64,000 bases of DNA from Sphingobacteriales bacterium 39-19 (GTDB lineage: Bacteria > Bacteroidota > Bacteroidia > Chitinophagales > Chitinophagaceae): positions 527,877 through 591,876 of the forward strand of contig MKTX01000001.1 in NCBI GenBank assembly GCA_001898465.1. Reading direction: 5' to 3'. The notes beneath the pieces were generated by a model. The model had not been told where the DNA came from. It did not search any database and saw only the letters and a program-made list of their open reading frames with translations. A program made the translations under genes and the position numbers. Of this stretch, positions 35,191 to 44,404 are shown one piece after another. Numbering within the stretch: the stretch's first letter is position 1; each line of letters begins with the position of its first letter.

Positions 35191-35442
35191 TGGTTTCAGA
35201 TCCCTCCATTTTCCATTTACATAAAAATTTTTCCGGCCCCTCATTTTATATAGAGCAAATGTCTCCTTATGCCCGTTTATTTTGTAAACGCCCTGCATAC
35301 ATGCAGTTATTTAATATGTAAATATGTTATTTCTTCAAAAAAATTGTTAAGAAAACCGAAAGACTGGCCTGATAATGGTAGGTACCTGTTATAATCCTTA
35401 TCTTGAATGCTATCATTATTAATTAAAATTAAAATCGATAAA

Positions 35443-36306
35443 ATGAAGTTATTTACAAGGTCTTTTTTTGTACTTGCTTTACTGGCAGGCGTAACAAGTT
35501 GCGTAAGTACTAAAAAGTTTAATGCACTGCAAACAGATTATAACAGCTTAATGGCCAAGAGTACAGAATTGGCCAGGGATGGTGAAACATGTAAAAATAA
35601 TTTAGAAAGAGCAACCATTGCATTGAATTCTTTGCAACAGCAAATAGAGGCAGAGAAGGATCATGTAAAATCTTTGCAATCTGCCCTGGATAAATGTCTT
35701 ACTTCGGCCGGCCAGGGGAATGTAAATATTTCTAAATTGGTTGATGAAATCAATGCTTCTAATAAATACATCCAGGAACTTATTTCATCTAAAAATAAAA
35801 GTGATTCTTTAAATATGGTGTTGACCAATAACCTTACCCGGTCATTAAGCCGTGAAGAAATGAGAGATGTAGATGTAAAAGTACTTAAAGGGGTTGTATA
35901 TATTTCCCTGTCGGATAATATGCTATACAAATCCGGTAGTTACGAAATTTCGGATAAGGCCGGCAGCACATTATCAAAAATTGCAAAAATTATTACTGAC
36001 TATAAAGATTATGATGTATTGATAGAAGGAAATACAGATGATGTACCTATTTCAAAACCCAATATCCGAAACAATTGGGATTTAAGTACCTTAAGGGCTT
36101 CTTCTGTAGTGCAGGCGCTTCAAAATAATTATGGTATAGATCCCAAACGCTTAACCGCCGGCGGACGTGGCGAATACAACCCGGTTGCCAGTAATGCATC
36201 TCCCGATGGGAAGGCCAGGAACAGGCGTACTGAAATTATTATCACCCCTAAGCTGGATCAGTTTATGGATTTAATAGAAAAAGCCCCTGAATCTAAAAAA
36301 TCTTAA
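35443..36306 (+). CDS. OmpA-family peptidoglycan-binding lipoprotein
   Basis: A 287-residue lipoprotein. The ATG at 35443 gives the signal peptide MKLFTRSFFVLALLAGVTSC; an ATG at 35407 would add 12 residues that spoil it. Residues about 35-130 are a coiled coil. The C-terminal OmpA domain (about 160-270) has 'LYKSGSYEISDKAGSTLSKIAKII', 'IEGNTDDVPI', 'NWDLSTLRASSVVQAL', 'LTAGGRGEYNPVASN' and 'NRRTEIIITP'. It would link the outer membrane to peptidoglycan. It is followed by a terminator. Confidence 0.93.
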   Translation: MKLFTRSFFVLALLAGVTSCVSTKKFNALQTDYNSLMAKSTELARDGETCKNNLERATIALNSLQQQIEAEKDHVKSLQSALDKCLTSAGQGNVNISKLVDEINASNKYIQELISSKNKSDSLNMVLTNNLTRSLSREEMRDVDVKVLKGVVYISLSDNMLYKSGSYEISDKAGSTLSKIAKIITDYKDYDVLIEGNTDDVPISKPNIRNNWDLSTLRASSVVQALQNNYGIDPKRLTAGGRGEYNPVASNASPDGKARNRRTEIIITPKLDQFMDLIEKAPESKKS

Positions 36307-36325
36307 TTTAAATTATAAAGCAAAC

Positions 36326-36357
36326 TCCCGGAATATTTATGTTTCGGGATTTTTTTT
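36326..36357 (+). terminator. Intrinsic terminator of the OmpA gene
   Basis: An 8-bp stem with one G-U pair (TCCCGGAA / TTTCGGGA) and an 8-base loop is followed by eight Ts, 19 bases after the stop codon. Confidence 0.8.
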
Positions 36358-36417
36358 GGATTACAAAATGTGCGTGGGTAAATTGAGGCAGATATTAAAA
36401 AATGAAAAGCTTACAAA

Positions 36418-36714
36418 ATGGAAGGCAGGTATTCATTGAAAAATAAACTTTGTTCTCATAAAAATATTTTACCAGGAAGTATATTTTGCCTGCTTTTTGT
36501 GGTCATATCCCAATCTGTAAATGTTTATCATGTTACTTTAGCAGGGGTAATTTTCGAAATCCTCTGGCTTCCCGTAATCATATTTTCTTTTTTAATTCCA
36601 GTTTTATCTTTCTTGTATTGGCGCAAAGAAAAATATTCTTTACAATCCGTTTATTTTTATTCCTTACTAATAAGTTTACTGTCATTACTATTCCTTTTTT
36701 TTTTGAAAAAGTAA
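36418..36714 (+). CDS. Small hydrophobic protein, three predicted membrane helices
   Basis: A 98-residue frame with hydrophobic segments near residues 18-35, 40-66 and 78-95, separated by short charged turns ('YWRKEKYSLQS'). It fills a gap between the OmpA terminator and a convergent gene. No family is recognised and no promoter match is clear. It could be a real small membrane protein or a chance frame in AT-rich DNA. Confidence 0.5.
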   Translation: MEGRYSLKNKLCSHKNILPGSIFCLLFVVISQSVNVYHVTLAGVIFEILWLPVIIFSFLIPVLSFLYWRKEKYSLQSVYFYSLLISLLSLLFLFFLKK

Positions 36715-36868
36715 GATTTATCCGATGCGCCTTTCCTCCTATTCCTGTATGATTTAAAAATTGCAAAAATGCAAAGGGTACAAGGGTTTGATAAATCAAA
36801 TCATTCGCCCATGTAAAAATGTAATGCCTATAGAACAGGAGCCTGTAAAGAAATGAAGGTACGCCCCT

Positions 36869-37462
36869 TTACTCCATCTCCCATTTGCGGGAACTTACAC
36901 CAGCATGGCGCACCACGGTATAATTATTTTCTTTCGATAGTTTTAACATGTGCCTTCGGAATAATTGAGGATAAAAATAAGTAAGCCATTTTCCGGTTTG
37001 TTTAAGGGGCCGTACAATACCAATATCTTCCAGTGCATCATAAGTGGCAGCCGCACAGCGCATACCAAACACGGCATAATCATAAGGAGTTTGCTGCAGG
37101 TATTCACTCAGTAAGTTTGTAACCTCCTGGTATGAGACAGAGCTTACGGGTATTATAATGGAAGTGTATTTTTTGCCCACGGTATCTTTTGTCCAGTGTA
37201 ACAGGTTGTCTACTTTAAAATAACCATTTGGCGCTTCATTATTAGCAATAATATGGCAGCGGCCCCGGGGTTGAAACCCAATGATGCTGTCGCCCAGTTG
37301 CAGGCTTACATGCCCTCCTTTAAGCCCTCCAAAAAGTTTTTTTTCTGTTTTTTCAAATCCCGGGGCTGGCACCGATCCATACAAAAAATGCACAACTATT
37401 TTTTGCTGGCAGTAAAGTGGCGTTATGAAAACGGTAAATATTAAAAATAAAAAAAGCTTCAT
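36869..37462 (-). CDS. Exported protein of unknown function, possibly permuted NlpC/P60-like
   Basis: A 197-residue protein with a signal peptide (MKLFLFLIFTVFITPLYCQQ). 'GGLKGGHVSLQLGDSIIGFQP' carries His51 and 'DYAVFGMRCAAATYDALEDIG' carries Cys136 at the start of a helix. A His before a helix-capping Cys is the order seen in circularly permuted papain-like (LRAT/YaeF) NlpC/P60 proteins. This is a fold guess only. Asd lies 23 bases upstream on the same strand, so they may be co-transcribed. Confidence 0.72.
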   Translation of the reverse strand: MKLFLFLIFTVFITPLYCQQKIVVHFLYGSVPAPGFEKTEKKLFGGLKGGHVSLQLGDSIIGFQPRGRCHIIANNEAPNGYFKVDNLLHWTKDTVGKKYTSIIIPVSSVSYQEVTNLLSEYLQQTPYDYAVFGMRCAAATYDALEDIGIVRPLKQTGKWLTYFYPQLFRRHMLKLSKENNYTVVRHAGVSSRKWEME

Positions 37463-37485
37463 GGAATCCTGGTTATTCGTTTACA

Positions 37486-38478
37486 TCACCCGATGAATGC
37501 GTGTTCAAATAAATATTCTGCAATTTGAATGGCATTGGTTGCGGCGCCTTTTCGCAAATTGTCGCTTACGATCCAGCAGTTTAACGTATTAGGCTGGGTT
37601 TCATCTCTTCTTATCCTGCCTACAAAAGTATCGTCTTTTTCATGTGCCGTTAAAGGCATAGGGTAAACAAAATTATGAATATCATCTTGCAATACCACAC
37701 CGGGAGATGCTGATAAAATAATTTTAACATCCTCTAATTGAAAATCATTTTCAAATTCAATATTTACACTTTCGCTATGCCCACCCAGGGTAGGGATGCG
37801 CACGCAGGTGGCCGATACGCCAATTGTTTTATCGTTCATGATTTTAGCCGTTTCATTAGCCATTTTCATTTCTTCTTTGCTATAGCCGTTTTCCAGGAAA
37901 ACATCTATTTGCGGGATTGCATTTAAATCTATCGGGTATTTATAGGCCATCGGGCCATTTATTTGTTTTCTTTCATTCATCAGCTGGTCTACCGCTTTTA
38001 CTCCTGTACCGGTAACACTTTGGTAAGTGCTTACCACTACTCTTTTTATTTTATACTTAGTGTGCAAGGGGTTTAAAACTAATACCATTTGTATGGTACT
38101 GCAATTAGGATTGGCAATTATTTTATCTGCAGCAGATAAAATCTGTGCATTTACTTCAGGTACTACCAGTTTTTTATCCGCATCCATTCTCCAGGCGCTG
38201 CTATTGTCAATAACGGTGATTCCTGCATCTGCAAAGCGGGGCGCCCATTCTAAAGATGTGCTGCCACCGGCAGAAAATAAGGCTACGGCAGGCCTCTTCG
38301 CTAGGGCTTCCTGCATCCCCACTACCGAATATTCTTTTCCTTTGAACTTTATTTTTTTTCCTACAGAACGCTCCGAAGCCACGGGAATAAATTCTGTTAC
38401 CGGGAAATTCCTTTCTTCTAAAACCTGTATCATTTTAGTGCCTACCAGGCCGGTAGCACCTACTACAGCAACTTTCAT
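37486..38478 (-). CDS. asd: Aspartate-semialdehyde dehydrogenase
   Basis: A 330-residue NADP-dependent enzyme that reduces aspartyl phosphate to aspartate semialdehyde, the branch point to Lys/DAP, Thr and Met. The Rossmann start 'VAVVGATGLVGTKMIQVL', the catalytic Cys126 in 'IANPNCSTIQM', 'VSTYQSVTGTG', and the basic catalytic block 'CVRIPTLGGHSES' are present. Length is typical. A -7 box lies 13 bases upstream. Confidence 0.96.
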   Translation of the reverse strand: MKVAVVGATGLVGTKMIQVLEERNFPVTEFIPVASERSVGKKIKFKGKEYSVVGMQEALAKRPAVALFSAGGSTSLEWAPRFADAGITVIDNSSAWRMDADKKLVVPEVNAQILSAADKIIANPNCSTIQMVLVLNPLHTKYKIKRVVVSTYQSVTGTGVKAVDQLMNERKQINGPMAYKYPIDLNAIPQIDVFLENGYSKEEMKMANETAKIMNDKTIGVSATCVRIPTLGGHSESVNIEFENDFQLEDVKIILSASPGVVLQDDIHNFVYPMPLTAHEKDDTFVGRIRRDETQPNTLNCWIVSDNLRKGAATNAIQIAEYLFEHAFIG

Positions 38479-38491
38479 TGTATTTTTTTTG

Positions 38492-38499
38492 CAAAAGTA
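38492..38499 (-). promoter_or_regulatory. Bacteroidota -7 box for asd
   Basis: TACTTTTG on the minus strand fits TAnnTTTG and ends 13 bases before the asd ATG. Confidence 0.5.
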
Positions 38500-38590
38500 A
38501 TAGTTATTCTAGCGTAATCATTTTTAAGCTCCCACATTAAATTATGATGTTCTTTGTCATAATTCATTAACTTTAAAACAACGATAAAGT

Positions 38591-41203
38591 ATGAAATCAA
38601 TTTTATTTTTCTCCTGTTTGCTTTTTGCAACTTTTATAACTGCCTCTGGGCAGATCAATGAAAACTTTTCTGATGGTGATATTACTCAAAACCCGGCCTG
38701 GCAGGGAAACCTGGCAGATTTTACCGTAAACACTTCGCTTCAGCTGCAAAGCGCCAATACGGTTGCCAATAGCAGTTTTTACATCAGTACGCCCAATACA
38801 AAAGCCACAGCGGCCCAATGGGATTTATATGTAAACCTGGCATTTAACACATCGTCGGCCAATTACGTAGATATTTATGTTACCGCTTCTGCAGCCGATA
38901 TAACCTTGCCGGCAACTAGCGGCTATTTTATACGGCTGGGGGGTACCGATGATGAAATTTCACTGTTTAGAAAAGATGCATCCGGCGCTTCTGTAAAGAT
39001 AATTGATGGCATCAATGGCACTTTAAATACGAGTAACAATTCCCTGCGCCTCAGGCTTATTTGTACAGCCGCCAGCCAATGGAACCTGCAACGGGATTTA
39101 ACCGGCGTTGGAAATACATTTACAAGTGAAGGCGTTGTTACAGATGCTACTTACAATACCTCGGCCTATTTTGGAATTTTTATAAAGCAGAGTACGGCTA
39201 GTTTTTTTCAAAAGCATTTCTTTGATGATATCCTGGTGCAGGATTATGTTCCGGATATTACAGCCCCACAAATAGTATCTCTCAATGCCACATCTGCTAC
39301 CCAATTAGATGTACTCTTTAATGAAGCGGTAGACCCGGTAAGCGCCGGGCAGCCTGCCCATTATGTAATAGATAACGGGATTGGCATGCCAGCCACAGCA
39401 ACCCGGAGTTTAACCAACCCGGCTCTTGTTCAGTTGCAGTATGGGAGCAATTTCCCCGAAAGACAATTATTAACCCTCACTGTAAATAATGTACAGGATT
39501 TAGCAGGTAATGCAATTACAACGGCGACATCTACTTTTACCTATTTTACTGCCAGGCAATTTGATATTGTTATTGATGAAATTATGGCCGATCCCACACC
39601 CCTGGTGGGTATGCCCGATGCAGAATGGATAGAGTTGAGGAACAGGAGTGGGTTTGATATGAACTTACAAGGATGGCGGGTGGGCAAGGTTACGGGAATG
39701 AGCGGCCCCATGCCCAATTACATTTTACAGAAAGACAGTTTTGTAGTTGTTACCTCATCGGGCTCCTTAGCCGCCATGCAGGCATTTGGCCCGGCGCTTA
39801 GTGTAACCAGTTTCCCATCGGTAAATAATACCAGCGATCAAATTTATTTAACCTCTAATGATGGCAGAACGATACACAGTGTTAGTTATACCGATAGCTG
39901 GTATCAAAACGATTTAAAGAAACAAGGAGGCTGGTCGCTGGAAATGATAGATCCCAATAACCCTTGTACAGGCATCCAAAACTGGAAAGCCAGCATTGAT
40001 GACCGGGGCGCTACACCGGGTAAAAAGAATTCGGTAGATGCTGTAAATATAGACAATACGGCTCCCCGCCTTTTAAGGGCATACGCAACCGATAGCATTC
40101 ATATTACGCTTGTTTTTTCCGAATCGCTCGATAGTAGCTTTGCGGCTTTAGGTCAATACCAGGTAAGTGATGGTATTGGTGCGCCTGCGGCTGTAATGCC
40201 CCTGGGTCCACAATTTGATCGGGTTACCTTGTTGCTGGGTAATACACAAGCCCTGGCACACAATAAAATTTATACCGTTACGGCAACGGCCGTTACCGAC
40301 TGTAGCGGAAATTCCATAGGATCTCGTAATACCGCCCGTTTAGGTTTACATGAACCGGTGGATAGTTTTGATGTAATTGTAAATGAAATCTTATTTAATC
40401 CTTATCCATCAGGAACTGATTATGTAGAAATATATAACCGGAGTAAAAAAATCATCTCTTTAAAAAACATGTATCTCGCTAATAGGAACACCTCCGGGGC
40501 TGTGAGCAGCATCCAGCAAATAAGTACAGAAGATTACCTGCTTTTCCCCGGCGATTTTATGGTGCTTACTGCCAGTAAAGATTTAGTATTACAGGGGTAT
40601 GTTGCAGAAAACCCGGATGCTTTTATTGAATTATCAATGCCTTCTTATAACGATGATAAAAGCAATGTGATATTGCTGAATCAACAAGGTAATATTGTAG
40701 ATGAACTGGCGTATAGCGACAAATGGCATTTTGCACTCATTAGTAATAAAGAAGGGGTAGCGCTCGAAAGAGTAGATTATAATGCCGCTACACAGCAGGC
40801 CTCTAATTGGCATAGTGCTGCCAGCAGTGTGAATTATGGTACGCCCACCTATAAAAATTCTCAATACCGGCCCGGCGCCAGCCCCATGGGTGAGATTACT
40901 GTTACACCGGGAATTATAAGCCCGGATAATGATGGAATTGATGATTTTGCCGTTATTCAATACCAGTTTCCCGAACCTGGATATACTGCAAATATTACCA
41001 TTTTTGATGCGGCAGGCAGGCCTGTACGCTACCTGCAGCGGAATGCGTTAAATGGAATTAAGGGTAGCTACCGCTGGGATGGACTTGGCGATAAGCAACA
41101 AAAATTAGCCGTGGGTTTGTATATCATCTATACACAAGTATTTACATTGCAAGGAAAAACACAAACCTTTAAAAATGTAATTGTACTGGCCGGCAGAAAA
41201 TAA
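38591..41203 (+). CDS. Large secreted protein with lamin-tail domains and gliding/T9SS-type C-terminus
   Basis: An 870-residue exported protein (signal peptide MKSILFFSCLLFATFITASG). Order: an N-terminal beta-sandwich ('ENFSDGDITQNPAWQG', about 20-220); an Ig-like domain (about 225-320, 'VDVLFNEAVDPVSAGQPAHY'-like 'LDVLFNEAVDPVSAGQ'); a lamin-tail domain ('FDIVIDEIMADPTPLVG', 'EWIELRNRS'); a second Ig-like domain ('ITLVFSESLDSS'); a second lamin-tail ('FDVIVNEILFNPYPSGTDYV'); and a terminal 90-residue module ('ISPDNDGIDDF', 'ANITIFDAAGRPVRYL', 'YRWDGLGDKQQKLAVGLY') typical of T9SS gliding-associated C-termini. No catalytic site is seen; probably a surface adhesin or accessory to a surface enzyme. 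Confidence 0.87.
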   Translation: MKSILFFSCLLFATFITASGQINENFSDGDITQNPAWQGNLADFTVNTSLQLQSANTVANSSFYISTPNTKATAAQWDLYVNLAFNTSSANYVDIYVTASAADITLPATSGYFIRLGGTDDEISLFRKDASGASVKIIDGINGTLNTSNNSLRLRLICTAASQWNLQRDLTGVGNTFTSEGVVTDATYNTSAYFGIFIKQSTASFFQKHFFDDILVQDYVPDITAPQIVSLNATSATQLDVLFNEAVDPVSAGQPAHYVIDNGIGMPATATRSLTNPALVQLQYGSNFPERQLLTLTVNNVQDLAGNAITTATSTFTYFTARQFDIVIDEIMADPTPLVGMPDAEWIELRNRSGFDMNLQGWRVGKVTGMSGPMPNYILQKDSFVVVTSSGSLAAMQAFGPALSVTSFPSVNNTSDQIYLTSNDGRTIHSVSYTDSWYQNDLKKQGGWSLEMIDPNNPCTGIQNWKASIDDRGATPGKKNSVDAVNIDNTAPRLLRAYATDSIHITLVFSESLDSSFAALGQYQVSDGIGAPAAVMPLGPQFDRVTLLLGNTQALAHNKIYTVTATAVTDCSGNSIGSRNTARLGLHEPVDSFDVIVNEILFNPYPSGTDYVEIYNRSKKIISLKNMYLANRNTSGAVSSIQQISTEDYLLFPGDFMVLTASKDLVLQGYVAENPDAFIELSMPSYNDDKSNVILLNQQGNIVDELAYSDKWHFALISNKEGVALERVDYNAATQQASNWHSAASSVNYGTPTYKNSQYRPGASPMGEITVTPGIISPDNDGIDDFAVIQYQFPEPGYTANITIFDAAGRPVRYLQRNALNGIKGSYRWDGLGDKQQKLAVGLYIIYTQVFTLQGKTQTFKNVIVLAGRK

Positions 41204-41260
41204 ATGAACCCATTATAATAATTGAGGCCAGTATAAAATTTGTTAAGGAAATCTTAAAAC

Positions 41261-41274
41261 TAAACAAACGTTTA
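41261..41274. promoter_or_regulatory. TetR-type operator, copy 1
   Basis: TAAAC-AAAC-GTTTA: inverted arms of five bases. Starts 21 bases before the matching core of copy 2, so both lie on the same face of the helix. Confidence 0.6.
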
Positions 41275-41280
41275 ATTAAA

Positions 41281-41296
41281 TTAAACAAGCGTTTAA
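41281..41296. promoter_or_regulatory. TetR-type operator, copy 2, overlapping the -7 box
   Basis: TTAAAC-AAGC-GTTTAA: inverted arms of six bases. Its right arm overlaps the -7 box at 41294, so bound repressor would block RNA polymerase. Confidence 0.65.
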
Positions 41297-41301
41297 CTTT
41301 G
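41294..41301 (+). promoter_or_regulatory. Bacteroidota -7 box for the tetR-tolC-emrAB operon
   Basis: TAACTTTG fits TAnnTTTG and ends 25 bases before the tetR ATG. Confidence 0.55.
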
Positions 41302-41326
41302 CATTCCATTTTGGATGTAAAGGCAG

Positions 41327-41944
41327 ATGTCAGATAAAAAAATACATATACTTAAGGAGGCAGAAAAGGTGATAGCCGCTAAAGGTTATGATGCGGCATC
41401 GGTAAGAGATATTGCCGATGCGGCAGGTGTGAACCTGGCCATGATTTCTTATTATTTTGGCAGTAAAGAAAAGCTCATGGAAGCCTTACTTCGTTACCGG
41501 ATGGAATTTATGGCTTTAAAACTGGAGCATCTTAAAAAAGACAACAGCATGAGTCCTGCTGAAAAAATTCAAGTATTGATGCAGGCCTATATCGAAAGAA
41601 TTTTCAATAACCAGGATTTTGCAAAGATTCTCATGGCAGAGCAGGTGATCAGAAAAAATCCGGCCACATTAACTTTATTGCGCCAGCTAAAGCTTAATAA
41701 TTATAAAAGCCTTAATGATATTGTAGAAGAGGGGATCAAAAAAAATATTTTTAAAAAAGATACCGATGCTTTTTTCTTATTCACTACACTTTCGGGTGTG
41801 GTAAACCATATAATTATAAACAAGCAATTTTATATAGATTTTCATCAATTAGAAAATGAAAAAGAAGAAATGATAAATGAAATGCTGGCGCAAAAAACTT
41901 TCATTCACATACGTAAGATCTTTAAATTATTCCTGGAAAAATGA
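41327..41944 (+). CDS. TetR/AcrR family transcriptional repressor
   Basis: A 205-residue regulator. The N-terminal helix-turn-helix (about 5-50) reads 'ILKEAEKVIAAKGYDAASVRDIADAAGVNLAMISYYFGSKEKLMEALL', here cited by its ends: a classic TetR DNA-binding domain. The helical ligand domain follows with no strong match to a known ligand class. It heads an efflux operon, overlaps tolC by four bases (ATGA), and has tandem palindromes just upstream that are likely its own operators. Confidence 0.95.
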   Translation: MSDKKIHILKEAEKVIAAKGYDAASVRDIADAAGVNLAMISYYFGSKEKLMEALLRYRMEFMALKLEHLKKDNSMSPAEKIQVLMQAYIERIFNNQDFAKILMAEQVIRKNPATLTLLRQLKLNNYKSLNDIVEEGIKKNIFKKDTDAFFLFTTLSGVVNHIIINKQFYIDFHQLENEKEEMINEMLAQKTFIHIRKIFKLFLEK

Positions 41945-43251
41945 GGTATAAAATTAAAATGAGTGTATTGGGGTTGCTCTTTTCTTTAACCCTTGTGGCA
42001 CAAACGACTACCCCGCTATCACTGCAAAAAGCTATTCAATTAAGTATTGCCCATAGTCGTTATCTTAAAATAGATAGCGCTCATATTCAGTCTGCCATGG
42101 CAGATGTACAGGAGGCAAAAGATAAAAAATTACCTGATGCATCAATTAGCGGCAGTTACCTGCGACTCTTTGGCGCCGATGTTACCATGGCAAATGCACA
42201 GCCCGGTAAAGAGGCTCCTTCTCCATCACAGGCAGTATATGGCATAGCCAATGTAACCATGCCCATATATGCGGGTGGCAGAATAAAGTATGGAATAGAA
42301 TCTGCTGCATTATTACAACAGGCGGCACAGCTTTCAGCAGAAAATAATAAAGAGAAAATTGCATATAATGCCACGCAGGCACTTGTAAACTTATATAAAG
42401 CAGCTATGGCAGTAGTTGTAATACAGGAAAACCTGCAGGCCTCTATGGCTCGTGACACCCAGTTTAGCCGTTTAGAACAAAACGGTGTAATGGCCCGTAA
42501 TGATTTACTAAAAGCACAACTGCAAACTTCTAATATTGAACTGAGCCTGCTTGATGCACAAAGTAATTTACAATTAGCCAATACAAATATGGATCTTTTA
42601 CTGGGCTTGCCGGAATCTACTCAATTACAAATAGACTCTTCATTTACGGAACTAAATTCTCCTCTTTTGCCATTTGAAGAGTATGAAACCATGGCATTAA
42701 AACAGCGTACCGATTTACAATCTTTATCGGTACAACAAAAAGCATCTGCTTTACTTATAAAATCAGCTATTGCAGCACAATATCCCAGCCTGGCTTTAAG
42801 CGGCGGGTATATTGCCGGAAAAATCCCCAACCTTATTACGGTAACCAATGCGATGAATATAGGCTTAGGTATTAAGTACAACCTGGGTAACCTTTGGAAA
42901 AAGAATACAACCCTGGAAAAAGCAAAAGCATCTCAAAATATTTTATTGGCCAATGAAGGATTGCTGGCAGATGATATTAAATTACAAATTAATAAAGATT
43001 ACCAAAATCAATTACTGGCTTATAAAAAAACGGAAGTGTACAAAAAGGCAGAGCAGCAAGCCGCTGAGAATTATCGCATCACTAAAAATAAATACGATAA
43101 CGGGTTGGCTACCATTACGGAACTGCTGGATGCGAATGTAATGCTCTTGCAAGCCCGTTTACATATTTCGGCAGCCCGTGCAGATGCAGCACTTGCCTAT
43201 TATAAATTATTAGAAACAGCAGGCATGCTTTACCAAACAACAACAAAATAA
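41941..43251 (+). CDS. TolC-family outer-membrane efflux protein
   Basis: A 436-residue outer-membrane channel component. Signal peptide at residues 1-22. The rest has the long heptad-patterned helices of TolC-type factors in two structural repeats: 'SLQKAIQLSIAHSRYLKIDSAH', 'GVMARNDLLKAQLQTSNIELSLLDAQSNLQLANTNMDLLLG' region, and the second-repeat hallmark 'ENYRITKNKYDNGLATITELLDANVMLLQAR' region. Its ATG overlaps the tetR stop, implying translational coupling. Confidence 0.94.
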   Translation: MRYKIKMSVLGLLFSLTLVAQTTTPLSLQKAIQLSIAHSRYLKIDSAHIQSAMADVQEAKDKKLPDASISGSYLRLFGADVTMANAQPGKEAPSPSQAVYGIANVTMPIYAGGRIKYGIESAALLQQAAQLSAENNKEKIAYNATQALVNLYKAAMAVVVIQENLQASMARDTQFSRLEQNGVMARNDLLKAQLQTSNIELSLLDAQSNLQLANTNMDLLLGLPESTQLQIDSSFTELNSPLLPFEEYETMALKQRTDLQSLSVQQKASALLIKSAIAAQYPSLALSGGYIAGKIPNLITVTNAMNIGLGIKYNLGNLWKKNTTLEKAKASQNILLANEGLLADDIKLQINKDYQNQLLAYKKTEVYKKAEQQAAENYRITKNKYDNGLATITELLDANVMLLQARLHISAARADAALAYYKLLETAGMLYQTTTK

Positions 43252-43273
43252 TTATACAAGCAATTTTAAAAAA

Positions 43274-44398
43274 ATGGCAGAAGAACAATTAAAAGAAAAA
43301 GAAGAAAATCGGGAGCCGGAACAAAAAGCAAAAAAAAGGAGTCCCGTATTTATTATTTTATTAGTGTTACTGGTGTTAGTGGGTGGCTATTTTGGATACC
43401 ATTGGTACCAATACAGCCAAAGCCACGAAACCACCGATGATGCACAAATTGAAGCCAACATCAGCCCTGTAATTTCAAAAGTGGCCGGTTACATCAAAGA
43501 AATAAGGGTACAGGATAATCAATTTGTACATAAGGGAGATACGTTATTAATATTGGACCAGCGGGATCTTAGCATGAATTTAGACCAGGCTAAAGCAGCT
43601 TTAGCTACTGCCAAAAGCAACCTGGCCCAGGCAGCTGCCAGTAGTGAGGCGGCTCGTATGGGTATTGGTAGTACAAGGGCAGCGGTGGCTACTGCAGATG
43701 CACAAATACAAACGGCAAAAGTAAACGTAACCCGTACAGCACAAGACCTGGCCCGGTATAAAAACTTAATAGCCGACCACTCTATCACCCAACAGCAATA
43801 TGAACAGGCAGAAGCGGCACACCAGCTTGCTGTAAGGCAATTACAGGTGTTGGTTGATCAAAAAAACCAGGCTCATGTACAAACCGGAATTGTTCAATCA
43901 CAAAGTAATGCGACCGGCCAGCAAATTTCGGTAGCCGGATCTTTAATAAAACAAAGGGAAGTAGATGTAGAAACGGCAAAACTCATGCTTTCTTATACTG
44001 TTCTTACAGCAGCTGAAAGCGGAACAGTTACCAAAGTACCCGTACAAGTGGGCCAGTTAATACAAGCCGGCCAGTCGCTCTTTAGTATTGTATTGGATAA
44101 TGAAAAATGGATCATCGCAAATTTTAAGGAAACACAAATTAACCATATGCTGCAGGGGCAAAAAGTAACCATACATGCCGATGCTTTTCCCAGGCATGAT
44201 TTTGAAGGAACAGTAGCTTCCTTTTCACCTGCTACTGGCAATAAGTTTTCTATACTGCCGGCAGATAATGCCACCGGCAACTTTGTAAAAACGGTGCAGC
44301 GCCTGCCTGTTAAAATTGAATTTACACAACCGCAGGATAGCCTTATTAAAAAACTAAGAGCAGGTATGAACGTGATAGTAGAAGTGCATTTGAATTAA
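43274..44398 (+). CDS. HlyD/EmrA-family membrane fusion protein
   Basis: A 374-residue periplasmic adaptor with one membrane helix (about residues 24-44). It shows 'TTDDAQIEANISPVISKVAGYIKEIRVQDNQFVHKGDTLLILD' (split lipoyl half, about 57-100), a coiled-coil hairpin (about 100-235), and the second lipoyl half 'SGTVTKVPVQVGQLIQAGQSLFSIV'. 'KWIIANFKETQI' is an EmrA signature. It bridges the MFS pump encoded next and the TolC protein encoded before it. Confidence 0.94.
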   Translation: MAEEQLKEKEENREPEQKAKKRSPVFIILLVLLVLVGGYFGYHWYQYSQSHETTDDAQIEANISPVISKVAGYIKEIRVQDNQFVHKGDTLLILDQRDLSMNLDQAKAALATAKSNLAQAAASSEAARMGIGSTRAAVATADAQIQTAKVNVTRTAQDLARYKNLIADHSITQQQYEQAEAAHQLAVRQLQVLVDQKNQAHVQTGIVQSQSNATGQQISVAGSLIKQREVDVETAKLMLSYTVLTAAESGTVTKVPVQVGQLIQAGQSLFSIVLDNEKWIIANFKETQINHMLQGQKVTIHADAFPRHDFEGTVASFSPATGNKFSILPADNATGNFVKTVQRLPVKIEFTQPQDSLIKKLRAGMNVIVEVHLN

Positions 44399-44404
44399 CA
44401 TCCC

